The position numbers and the translations under genes were made by a program. A DNA stretch of 8,466 nt. Source: an uncultured Rhodospirillales bacterium. Lineage in GTDB: Bacteria; Pseudomonadota; Alphaproteobacteria; Rhodospirillales; Defluviicoccaceae. The DNA is taken from the NCBI GenBank assembly GCA_937127205.1, contig CAKZLS010000232.1:1-8466 (forward strand), in the 5' to 3' direction. The notes beneath the pieces were generated by a model. The model saw only the letters and a program-made list of their open reading frames with translations. It was not told the DNA's origin and did not search any database. Shown one piece after another: positions 1 through 5,492 of this stretch. Position 1 is the first letter of the stretch. The number at the start of each line of letters is the position of its first letter.

Positions 1-586
1 GGCGCTCGACCGGGGCTTGAGAATCGCCGAGAAACGGTCGTTTCCGGCGAACGTAACCCGTTGGACTAGCGAGCGCGACGCGATTTATCAGGAAATCATG
101 AAAAGGGGTTGGAGCGAAGAGCTCGGCGCCTTCGTTCAGCACTACGGCAGCGACACGCTGGATGCATCCAACCTGATGCTGATCCTCACCTTTTTCTTGT
201 CGCCTGCAGATCCGCGGACAGCCAGTTTTCTCGATGCGATCCTCCAGTCGCCGGAGAAGGGCGGGCTCGTCTCCAACAGCCTGGTCTACCGCTACAACGT
301 GGACAAGACCGTCGATGGACTGAAGGGCGAGGAAGGCACTTTCAACATCTGCACCTTCTGGCTGGTGGACGCTCTTGCCCACGCCGGAAACTGGGACCGG
401 ACACGGCTGGAAGAGGCCCGCCTTATGTTCGAACGGATGCTCGGCTTCGCCAACCATCTCGGCCTTTATGCCGAGGAGACCGGGCCCAGTGGCGAGGGGC
501 TCGGCAACTTCCCTCAAGCTTTCACCCATCTGGCCCTGATCAGCGCCGCCATTAGCCTCGAACGCGCCCTCGGCGAGAACGGATAG
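1..586 (+). CDS. GH15 glucoamylase-type glycoside hydrolase, C-terminal part (5' end outside window)
   Basis: The frame is open from the first bases, so this is the last 194 residues of a longer protein; full bacterial GH15 proteins are usually around 600 residues. It shows the usual order of the (alpha/alpha)6-barrel C-terminal half of bacterial GH15: an RW..ERD segment (about 56-82), GAFVQHYGSDTLDAS (about 125-170), GEEGTFNICTFWL (about 327-363) and GLYAEETGP..GLGNFPQAFTHLAL (about 461-537). By family knowledge, the Glu of the AEE motif (codon 473-475) corresponds to the general base of glucoamylases; that assignment is inferred by motif alignment. The family hydrolyses alpha-glucosidic bonds in alpha-glucans or trehalose, and the substrate cannot be read from this half. 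It ends at TAG 584-586 and converges on tRNA-Gln. The TTG at 17 is only an internal Leu codon, because the frame and the homology continue upstream of it. Confidence 0.9.
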   Translation, partial: ALDRGLRIAEKRSFPANVTRWTSERDAIYQEIMKRGWSEELGAFVQHYGSDTLDASNLMLILTFFLSPADPRTASFLDAILQSPEKGGLVSNSLVYRYNVDKTVDGLKGEEGTFNICTFWLVDALAHAGNWDRTRLEEARLMFERMLGFANHLGLYAEETGPSGEGLGNFPQAFTHLALISAAISLERALGENG

Positions 587-633
587 CGGCGTCAATGCCG
601 GCCGGATTGCTGAACTTATGGATGGTATTGCGG

Positions 634-707
634 TGGCAGCGGAGCCAGGGCTCGAACCTGGAATGCCTGATCCAGAGTCAGGTGTGATACCATTTCACCA
701 CTCCGCT
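634..707 (-). tRNA. tRNA-Gln (anticodon CUG), CCA encoded
   Basis: The reverse complement folds into a complete 74-nt cloverleaf: a 7-bp acceptor stem (AGCGGAG/CTCCGCT), a D arm with a 3-bp GTG/CAC stem, a 5-bp anticodon stem (CCTGA/TCAGG) with loop CTCTGGA, a 4-nt variable loop, and a 5-bp T stem (CCAGG/CCTGG) around TTCGAGC. A G discriminator and an encoded CCA follow (634-636 on the plus strand). The anticodon CUG lies at 673-675 and reads the Gln codon CAG, which dominates in GC-rich genomes. Position pair 1-72 is A-U, the weak terminal pair that suits tRNA-Gln; the commoner form is U-A. It stands alone between a convergent GH15 gene and a divergent ppx gene. Confidence 0.96.
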
Positions 708-729
708 AGGGCGACCGGGCTGAGCTTTT

Positions 730-758
730 AACATACCGTTTTCGCATTGGGTAGACAG
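730..758 (-). promoter_or_regulatory. Candidate sigma-70 promoter for tRNA-Gln
   Basis: Read on the minus strand, a TATGTT -10-like hexamer (plus 730-735) lies 22 nt upstream of the tRNA 5' end. It is preceded after exactly 17 nt by CTGTCT (plus 753-758) as a weak -35. The -10 matches the consensus at 4 of 6 positions and the -35 at 3 of 6. Spacing and distance to the tRNA are right, but the hexamers alone are not decisive. Confidence 0.35.
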
Positions 759-805
759 TTCGCGGCGCTTTATGGCGGTTCGGGCTTGCGTCGGCGCGTG
801 CCGAG

Positions 806-853
806 CGTACAAAGTGTACGATTACGAAAACGTGACAACCTAGACAAACTAGG
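806..853 (+). repeat. Two small perfect inverted repeats upstream of ppx
   Basis: CGTAC-aaagt-GTACG (806-820) and CCTAG-acaaa-CTAGG (839-853) each have perfect 5-bp arms around a 5-nt centre, with centres 33 bases apart. The arm sequences differ, so they are not copies of one operator. The second ends just before the possible GTG start at 856. They could be two hairpins in the ppx 5' leader or separate protein-binding sites. Neither is followed by a T run, so they do not look like intrinsic terminators. Confidence 0.5.
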
Positions 854-867
854 CCGTGGACCACCTC

Positions 868-1956
868 ATGACCACCTCCCATGATGGCAGCGTGCCGCAC
901 GAGAGCATCAAGGTCGAACCCTGTGGCGCCGCTGCGCCGCGAGCGTGTGAAGCCGCGCCGCCGCCGCCCATTTATGCCGCCGTTGACCTCGGCACGCACA
1001 ACTGCCGGTTATTGATCGCCGAAGGTTTGGGTGACGGAGAGTTCCGGGTGATCGGGTCGTTTTCGCGGGCGGTCCGGCTTGGCGAGGGGCTGGCCACCAA
1101 CGGGCGGTTGGCCCGGAATGCCATTGACCGGTCGATCGAGGCGCTCGCGATCTGCGCCGAACGCATGCGCGAGGCGGGCGTCAAGCGCGCCCGAGCCATC
1201 GCCACCGAGGCGTGCCGACGAGCGGACAATGGTCACGAATTTCTGCGCCGGGTGAAGGACGAAACCGGATTGTCCCTGGAATCCATATCTTCCGGTGAAG
1301 AAGCGCGGTTGACCCTGGCGGGGTGCCGTCCGCTGCTTGATCCGTCCTATGAGTATGGGCTGCTGATTGATATCGGCGGCGGTAGCACGGAGGTGACCTG
1401 GATCGGCCAGGCGCCGGACCGCGAGCCCGAACTGATCGGCATCGTCTCGTTGCCCTTCGGCGTCGTGACTTTCGCCGAGCGCTACGGCGGCGATCGCATC
1501 GATCCGAAGACCTTCGACACGATGGTGGACGTGGTTGATGCAGAGCTGGAAGCTTTCGACGATCAGTACAGCATTAGCCATCAGGTGGCCCGGGCGGAGG
1601 TTCAGCTGCTGGGCACGTCGGGAACCGTCACCACCTTGGCGGCCGCCCACCTGGGGCTTCGATACTACACGCGCTCGCGCATAGACGGACTGGAAATCGC
1701 CTTTGACGACATGGACGCGGTCATGGCGCAGATGATCGACAGCGATTGGACGGAACGCTCCCGGAACCGGTGCATCGGCCCCGATCGGGCTGATCTGGTG
1801 GTGGGTGGGTGCGCTATCCTCCAGGCCATCCGCCGGCGTTGGCCGGTGGGGTGCCTCAAGGTCGCGGACCGCGGCATTCGGGAAGGCCTGTTGCTCGCCA
1901 TGGCGGCCGCGGACCGCGAGATGGCGCCAGGGAAGGGGGCTTGTCCCGGTGAGTAA
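868..1956 (+). CDS. Ppx/GppA family exopolyphosphatase / pppGpp phosphohydrolase
   Basis: A 362-residue member (from ATG 868) of the Ppx/GppA branch of the ASKHA (actin/Hsp70-like) phosphatases. These remove terminal phosphates from polyphosphate or convert pppGpp to ppGpp in the cytoplasm. Visible motifs are the first phosphate loop AAVDLGTHNCR (residues about 37-47), ATEACRRA (about 112-119), SGEEARLT with its acidic pair (about 142-149), the second phosphate loop IDIGGGSTEV (about 167-176), SLPFGVVTFAE and LLGTSGTVTTLAA. The protein ends soon after the ASKHA domain and lacks the long C-terminal HD-like extension of E. coli Ppx, as is usual in alphaproteobacteria. The first 35 residues are Pro/Ala-rich and look non-conserved. 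GTG 856 is an alternative in-frame start, but its upstream AGG is only 2 nt away; ATG 868 has at best a weak GGA. The polyphosphate-versus-alarmone substrate cannot be decided from sequence. The 3' end overlaps rlmE by 8 bases. Confidence 0.92.
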   Translation: MTTSHDGSVPHESIKVEPCGAAAPRACEAAPPPPIYAAVDLGTHNCRLLIAEGLGDGEFRVIGSFSRAVRLGEGLATNGRLARNAIDRSIEALAICAERMREAGVKRARAIATEACRRADNGHEFLRRVKDETGLSLESISSGEEARLTLAGCRPLLDPSYEYGLLIDIGGGSTEVTWIGQAPDREPELIGIVSLPFGVVTFAERYGGDRIDPKTFDTMVDVVDAELEAFDDQYSISHQVARAEVQLLGTSGTVTTLAAAHLGLRYYTRSRIDGLEIAFDDMDAVMAQMIDSDWTERSRNRCIGPDRADLVVGGCAILQAIRRRWPVGCLKVADRGIREGLLLAMAAADREMAPGKGACPGE

Positions 1957-2722
1957 AGGGCCAAAGCGCTCTGGTGGCAGGCAGAGTGGCGGTAAGCAAA
2001 CGGGCGGCAAGGGGGCCGGGCTGACGGGCCGCGGCATGACCACCCGTGTGCGCACCGCCAAGCGGCGCAAGACGTCGTCGACGCGATGGCTGCAACGCCA
2101 GCTCAACGACCCCTACGTGGCCGAAGCGCGGAAGCAGGGCTATCGATCGCGCGCGGCGTTTAAGCTGATCGAGCTCGATGACGGTTTCAAGCTGCTCAAG
2201 CCGGGCGCCACGGTGGTGGATTTGGGCGCGACGCCCGGCGGCTGGACACAGGTGGCCGCTGCCCGCGTGAGGGCCGGTGAACCGCGGGGCGGGGCGGTGA
2301 TCGCCGTGGATATGGTGGAGATGGACCCGGTCCCGGGTGCCGACGTCGTGTTGATCGATTTCCGCGACGAGAACGCGCCGACCGTCATCGAGGACAAGCT
2401 CAGCGGTCCCGTGGACATCGTGCTGAGCGACATGGCACCCTCGTCGTCGGGACACACCGGCACTGATCACCTGCGGATCATGGCGCTCGCGGAATTGGCT
2501 TTGGATTTCGCCGCCGACATCCTGCGGCCGGGCGGAGCGTTTGTCTGCAAGGTGTTGCAGGGGGGAACCGAACCCGGCTTGCTGAAGCGGATGAAACAAA
2601 TGTTCGCCACCGTGAAACACGCCAAGCCGCCATCGTCGCGCGCCGGGTCGGCGGAACTCTATGTGGTCGCGAAGGGGTTCCGGGGTGTTTCGCGCAAATC
2701 CGACGAGACCGCGCACGAGTAG
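1949..2722 (+). CDS. rlmE: 23S rRNA (uridine-2'-O)-methyltransferase RlmE (RrmJ/FtsJ)
   Basis: A 257-residue FtsJ-family SAM-dependent methyltransferase. By family knowledge it 2'-O-methylates U2552 of the 23S rRNA A loop late in 50S assembly. The K-D-K-E tetrad is visible as K72 (SRAAFKL), D161 (LSDMAP), K201 (VCKVLQGG) and E236 (SAELYVVAKG), matching E. coli K38/D124/K164/E199. SAM motif I is VVDLGATPGGW (89-99), with Thr where most homologues have Ala. The Gly/Lys/Arg-rich first 45 residues form a basic tail typical of alphaproteobacterial RlmE; E. coli has a much shorter one. GTG 1949 is chosen as start because a GGAAGGGGG Shine-Dalgarno lies at 1931-1939 and the MSKGPKRSGGR opening is family-like. 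A later ATG at 2036 (residue 30) would remove most of the basic tail. It overlaps the end of ppx/gppA, so coupled translation is likely. Confidence 0.95.
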   Translation: MSKGPKRSGGRQSGGKQTGGKGAGLTGRGMTTRVRTAKRRKTSSTRWLQRQLNDPYVAEARKQGYRSRAAFKLIELDDGFKLLKPGATVVDLGATPGGWTQVAAARVRAGEPRGGAVIAVDMVEMDPVPGADVVLIDFRDENAPTVIEDKLSGPVDIVLSDMAPSSSGHTGTDHLRIMALAELALDFAADILRPGGAFVCKVLQGGTEPGLLKRMKQMFATVKHAKPPSSRAGSAELYVVAKGFRGVSRKSDETAHE

Positions 2723-2730
2723 GTTCTCCG

Positions 2731-2753
2731 GCGACCGAAGTCACTCCGGTCGC
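2731..2753. terminator. Hairpin between convergent rlmE and tetR
   Basis: GCGACCG (2731-2737) and CGGTCGC (2747-2753) form a perfect 7-bp GC-rich stem around a 9-nt loop. It lies 8 bases after the rlmE stop and 2 bases beyond the tetR stop. Neither side has a clear T tract, so it is at best a weak bidirectional terminator or a 3'-end protecting hairpin. Confidence 0.4.
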
Positions 2754-2755
2754 GC

Positions 2756-3388
2756 TTAGGAGGGCGGCGGATTGAAGATCAAGCGGACGAACTCACGGTA
2801 CAGGAGGATTTGACGGGGCAGGCTGTCCGTGTCCTTGGTTACCTTGGAAAGAACGATTCCGCCGTCTGCAACTGCCGACAGCATGTCCGCCAGGTCATCC
2901 AGGCTGACCGGGTTACGCGGCGGATAGACGGTGGAAATACGATCGAGCCGTTCGCGAAAGCGTTGACGCCACCCGAGAATTGCCTTTGCATTGATATCGC
3001 GCACCTCGCGATCAAACAGCTGTTCGTGATAACAGATCGCCGCAACCATGCAGCCCGGATGCCCATTCGGCAGATCGCCTAAGGTCTCGGCCAGCATCTT
3101 CAACCCGATTAGGAAGCTGTGTAAGGGGTCTTCACTGAGTTCATCGGCGCGCGCAAAGATGCTGTCGAAAATTCTGTTGTCCTCTTCGACGTAGCACTGC
3201 AGCAGGGCTTTCGCGAGTTCGGTTTTGTCGCGGAAATGATAGAAAAAACCGCTCTTCGAGATCCCGACCGCTGCTATCAGTTCGTCGATGGACGTCCCGC
3301 TGAAGCCTTTGGCGAGTACGGCTTCCTGCGCCGCCGCGATGATCTGTTGGCGGGTCGGTGGCGGTTTTTGTGTCAGAGCATCGACCAT
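2756..3388 (-). CDS. TetR/AcrR-family transcriptional regulator
   Basis: A 210-residue TetR-type repressor. The N-terminal DNA-binding domain runs from TRQQIIAAAQEAVLAKGF (12-29) into the helix-turn-helix GTSIDELIAAVGISKSGFFYHF (about 31-52), then RDKTELAKALL. The rest is an all-helical ligand/dimerisation domain containing GHPGCMVAAICYHEQLF. The effector is unknown. ATG 3388 is preferred as start: it places MVDALTQKPPPTRQQI at the normal TetR distance from the helix-turn-helix and has a GGA about 8 bases upstream. An in-frame ATG at 3421 would add 11 residues, but it sits in the centre of the palindrome at 3414-3428, which looks like an operator. The gene is divergent from the TTC38-like gene at 3651 across an AT-rich spacer with two matching sites. 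This is the classical arrangement for a repressor controlling itself and its neighbour, though that is inferred from layout. Confidence 0.92.
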   Translation of the reverse strand: MVDALTQKPPPTRQQIIAAAQEAVLAKGFSGTSIDELIAAVGISKSGFFYHFRDKTELAKALLQCYVEEDNRIFDSIFARADELSEDPLHSFLIGLKMLAETLGDLPNGHPGCMVAAICYHEQLFDREVRDINAKAILGWRQRFRERLDRISTVYPPRNPVSLDDLADMLSAVADGGIVLSKVTKDTDSLPRQILLYREFVRLIFNPPPS

Positions 3389-3413
3389 GCGGCGGTTCCA
3401 TAATCTTAACAAC

Positions 3414-3428
3414 TGTACCATGGGTACA
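3414..3428. promoter_or_regulatory. Candidate TetR operator, site 1 (perfect palindrome)
   Basis: TGTACC-ATG-GGTACA has perfect 6-bp arms around a 3-nt centre. It shares the exact 11-mer GTACCATGGGT with site 2 at 3525-3539, and 13 of 15 bases overall. Its centre lies 33 bases upstream of the preferred tetR start, where bound repressor would block tetR transcription. It lies beside the likely regulator gene, but which protein binds it is inferred. Confidence 0.55.
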
Positions 3429-3489
3429 CCCGGCTGTGGAACAGGGCCGGCGTCGACGCTGTTCCGAAAAAGTAAAGTTTCCTATCACA

Positions 3490-3524
3490 TTGATATTGAT
3501 AAAGAAAAATTAAATTACTTTATG
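3490..3524 (+). promoter_or_regulatory. AT-rich promoter-like stretch in the tetR/TPR spacer
   Basis: Bases 3475-3524 are far more AT-rich than the rest of the window. They hold two adjacent TTGATA hexamers (3490-3495 and 3496-3501), each 4 of 6 or better against the -35 consensus. Several poor -10 candidates follow (TAAATT 3511-3516, CTTTAT 3518-3523), and I cannot choose between them. The stretch ends exactly at operator-like site 2. The remaining spacer from 3540 to 3650 shows no clear gene or structure. Confidence 0.3.
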
Positions 3525-3539
3525 GGTACCATGGGTTCA
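3525..3539. promoter_or_regulatory. Candidate TetR operator, site 2 (imperfect copy)
   Basis: GGTACC-ATG-GGTTCA matches site 1 at 13 of 15 positions, and 4 of 6 arm positions are palindromic. The centre-to-centre distance from site 1 is 111 bases. It abuts the AT-rich promoter-like stretch and lies about 112 bases upstream of the TPR gene start, so a bound repressor could silence rightward transcription. Confidence 0.5.
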
Positions 3540-3650
3540 CTAGGCGCATCGCGGGCCGTTCTCTAGGGTTTCGGCATGCCCCGGCGGTGCTTTCGAGCGC
3601 AGGGGTAACGGCTCATACCTTAACCCTGTAAGAATGCAACGGAGACCACC

Positions 3651-4991
3651 ATGCTGACCGATCGTCAAGGCAACGCGCTTTCGGGCGCCACCGCGGACGC
3701 TGTCACGATTTATGACCAGGCCGTGGAAGCCTTCAACCTCTACCGCGGCGATCCCGTGGCGCTGACCGACAGCGCAATCGCAGCCGCCCCCGAATTCGCA
3801 ATGGCGCATATCTTGAAAGGCTATCTCTATGCCGTTGCCACCGAGCCGGAGGCGGCGGCTGAAGCCATTGCCATATCCGCGCGCGCCAAGGATCTCGATC
3901 TGAACGAACGCGAGCGGTCGCACATCGTCGCGCTCGATCATGTGCTGGCCAACAACTGGACCGAAGCGGCGCTTGCGCTCGACCATCACACAATGTGCCA
4001 CCCTCACGACCTGGTGGGCCTGCAAGTGGGACACTTGACGGATTTTTTCCGTGGAAACGCTCGGGATCTTCGCGATCGGATTGCGAGGGCACTGCCGCAA
4101 TGGACCGAAGATCTGCCGGGTTACTCCATCGTGCTGGGGTGGTATGCGTTCGGCTTGGAGGAAGCGGGCGACTACGCGCGGGCCGAAGCCGTGGGCCGCG
4201 AAGCCGTCGACCGCCAGCCCTTGGATTGCTGGGCCCACCACGCCGTGGCCCACGTCATGGAGATGCAGGGCCGCCCGATGGACGGCGTCCACTGGATGGA
4301 AACCCGTGAGCCGCACTGGTCGGGCGACCATAACTTCTTCCAGGTACACAACTGGTGGCACAAGGCACTATTTCATTTGGATCTGGGGCGGCGCGACTTG
4401 GCCCTGAGCCTCTATGACGAAAAGGTCCGTGACGGCAATAGCACGGTCGCGGCTGATCTCGTGGATGCATCCGCCCTGCTGTGGCGCTTGCATCTGGACG
4501 GGGTCGATGTGGGCGACCGCTGGGATGAAGTGGCCGCATGCTGGGAAGCACATGCCGACGGCACGCTTTACCCATTCAATGACTGGCACGCCGCCATGGC
4601 ATACCTGGGCGCGGAGCGGCACGATGATGTAAAGCGGTTAATCGCCGGATATCGCGAAGATGAACCGGCGGCAAACGAAACCGCGTACTGGGCGCGGCAA
4701 ACGGGTCTGCCGCTAATCGAGGGGTTTTCGGCCTTTTGGCATGGAGACCACGCCACCGCCGTCGAACGGCTCCACCGCGCGCGATACATCGCTAACAGCT
4801 TCGGCGGCAGTCACGCCCAGCGCGATATCATCGACTGGACACTCACCGAAGCCGCCATCCGGGGCGGCATGGCCGACGCGGCCGAGGCGTTGGCGCACGA
4901 ACGGCTCGCATTGAAACCGCACAGCCCCGTCAACCACCGCTTTCTGCACAAGTCCCGTCAAGCGGGATCGGACGCCACCAAGGCCGCGTGA
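3651..4991 (+). CDS. TTC38/StaR-like tetratricopeptide-repeat protein
   Basis: A 446-residue, all-helical, cytoplasmic-looking protein with no signal peptide or membrane segment. It resembles the TTC38 (StaR-like) family of divergent TPR proteins found in bacteria and animals. Recognisable segments are the N-terminal TPR-like pairs (about 19-110), WAHHAVAHVMEMQGR (194-208), VHNWWHKALFHLDLGR (232-247), DASALLWRLHLDGVDVGDRW (272-291), FNDWHAAMAYLGA (309-321) and GGSHAQRDI (385-393). Length is close to the full family length. The start is supported by GGAG at 3641-3644, 6 nt before ATG. The biochemical role of the family is not established; StaR is known only from a glycopeptide-antibiotic cluster. 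The many His and Trp residues in conserved blocks are more than a simple scaffold needs. It is divergent from a TetR gene and probably controlled by it. No partner enzymes follow: the next genes are flagellar. Confidence 0.85.
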   Translation: MLTDRQGNALSGATADAVTIYDQAVEAFNLYRGDPVALTDSAIAAAPEFAMAHILKGYLYAVATEPEAAAEAIAISARAKDLDLNERERSHIVALDHVLANNWTEAALALDHHTMCHPHDLVGLQVGHLTDFFRGNARDLRDRIARALPQWTEDLPGYSIVLGWYAFGLEEAGDYARAEAVGREAVDRQPLDCWAHHAVAHVMEMQGRPMDGVHWMETREPHWSGDHNFFQVHNWWHKALFHLDLGRRDLALSLYDEKVRDGNSTVAADLVDASALLWRLHLDGVDVGDRWDEVAACWEAHADGTLYPFNDWHAAMAYLGAERHDDVKRLIAGYREDEPAANETAYWARQTGLPLIEGFSAFWHGDHATAVERLHRARYIANSFGGSHAQRDIIDWTLTEAAIRGGMADAAEALAHERLALKPHSPVNHRFLHKSRQAGSDATKAA

Positions 4992-5011
4992 CCATTCCGG
5001 CGTAAGGGGAG

Positions 5012-5034
5012 GGGGTCATGTTCGTGGCCCCTTT
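5012..5034 (+). terminator. Hairpin downstream of the TPR gene
   Basis: GGGGTCA (5012-5018) pairs with TGGCCCC (5025-5031) as a 7-bp stem with one G-T wobble and a 6-nt loop, followed only by TTT (5032-5034). It lies 21 bases after the TPR stop and before the flagellar run. The short T run makes it a moderate intrinsic terminator candidate. A second, weaker stem (GGGGTT 5044-5049 with AACCCC 5060-5065) follows. Confidence 0.5.
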
Positions 5035-5065
5035 CGCGTCTCGGGGGTTCTGCGTCCCAAACCCC

Positions 5066-5144
5066 GCAATCCTCATAAAATTTTAAGCAAATCCGGCCAC
5101 ACTCTTCGACGCTTGCAGAACGCAACATCGGAAAGAGCGCCGCC
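5066..5144 (+). promoter_or_regulatory. Leader of the flagellar run, promoter not resolved
   Basis: Between the hairpins and the first flagellar gene there is one AT-rich patch with a perfect 10-bp palindrome, TAAAATTTTA (5076-5085). It is the only promoter-like element before the four-gene run. No convincing sigma-28 or sigma-54 pattern is present: the GG and GC pairs near 5094-5116 are not at the N10 spacing sigma-54 needs. A GGAAAGAG Shine-Dalgarno (5130-5137) sits 7 nt before the GTG start. Confidence 0.3.
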
Positions 5145-5492
5145 GTGCCGGATACCCGCCAGGATCGAAAAACAGCCGCTCCGCCAGCCAAGGAAACCCT
5201 TGCCGTCGCTCTGGCCTACAAGCCGGAAAGCGACAACGCGCCGACGGTATTGGCTTCGGGCTGCGGCGGCATTGCCGAGCAGATCCTGGAGGTGGCCCGC
5301 GCCCGCGACATTCACGTGCGCGAGGACGCCGACCTGGTTCAGTTGCTCCGGGTGCTCGAAGTCGGCAGCGAAATCCCGGTGGCGGCGTTCGCCGCCGTCG
5401 CGGAGATCCTCGTTTACCTATACCGCGCCAACGGCGCTCTCCCCGATCCATCCAACAATCCCGTCGCATCAACGCCGGAGCGCACTTCATGA
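5145..5492 (+). CDS. FlhB C-terminal-domain-like (FhlX/EscU-type) flagellar export protein
   Basis: A 115-residue soluble protein that aligns by eye with the cytoplasmic C-terminal subdomain of FlhB/YscU. Matching segments are AVALAYKPESDNAPTVLASG (20-39), a GGIAEQILEVARARDIHVREDADLVQLL stretch (41-68), then VGSEIPVAAFAAVAEILVYLYR (73-94). It lacks the FlhB membrane domain and the NPTH autocleavage motif and begins where the FlhB-CC fragment would. Such stand-alone proteins (FhlX-like) are known in many flagellated bacteria and are thought to act at the export gate in substrate selection. The GTG start has a good Shine-Dalgarno at 5130-5137. Residues 1-17 and 96-115 are Pro/Ser-rich and probably disordered. 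Its stop overlaps the next gene's ATG by 4 bases, and fliO and fliP follow, which supports a flagellar role. Confidence 0.87.
   Translation: MPDTRQDRKTAAPPAKETLAVALAYKPESDNAPTVLASGCGGIAEQILEVARARDIHVREDADLVQLLRVLEVGSEIPVAAFAAVAEILVYLYRANGALPDPSNNPVASTPERTS

Noticed and set aside
587..633. Terminator for the GH15 gene or tRNA-Gln
   Set aside because: Only short GGC/GCC pairings and no T tract on either strand.
1009..2716. Long open frames on the minus strand opposite ppx and rlmE
   Set aside because: They mirror the real genes, have low-complexity Arg/Pro/His-rich translations and no family motifs, and the plus strand has complete motif sets. They are a by-product of high GC.
3540..4361. 273-codon open frame opposite the TPR gene
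   Set aside because: No motif, no Shine-Dalgarno, and the plus-strand TTC38-like protein is complete and family-like here.
5090..5118. Sigma-54 promoter suggested by GGCCAC and TTGCAG ahead of the flagellar run
   Set aside because: The GG and GC dinucleotides are not separated by the required 10 bases, so the pattern fails.
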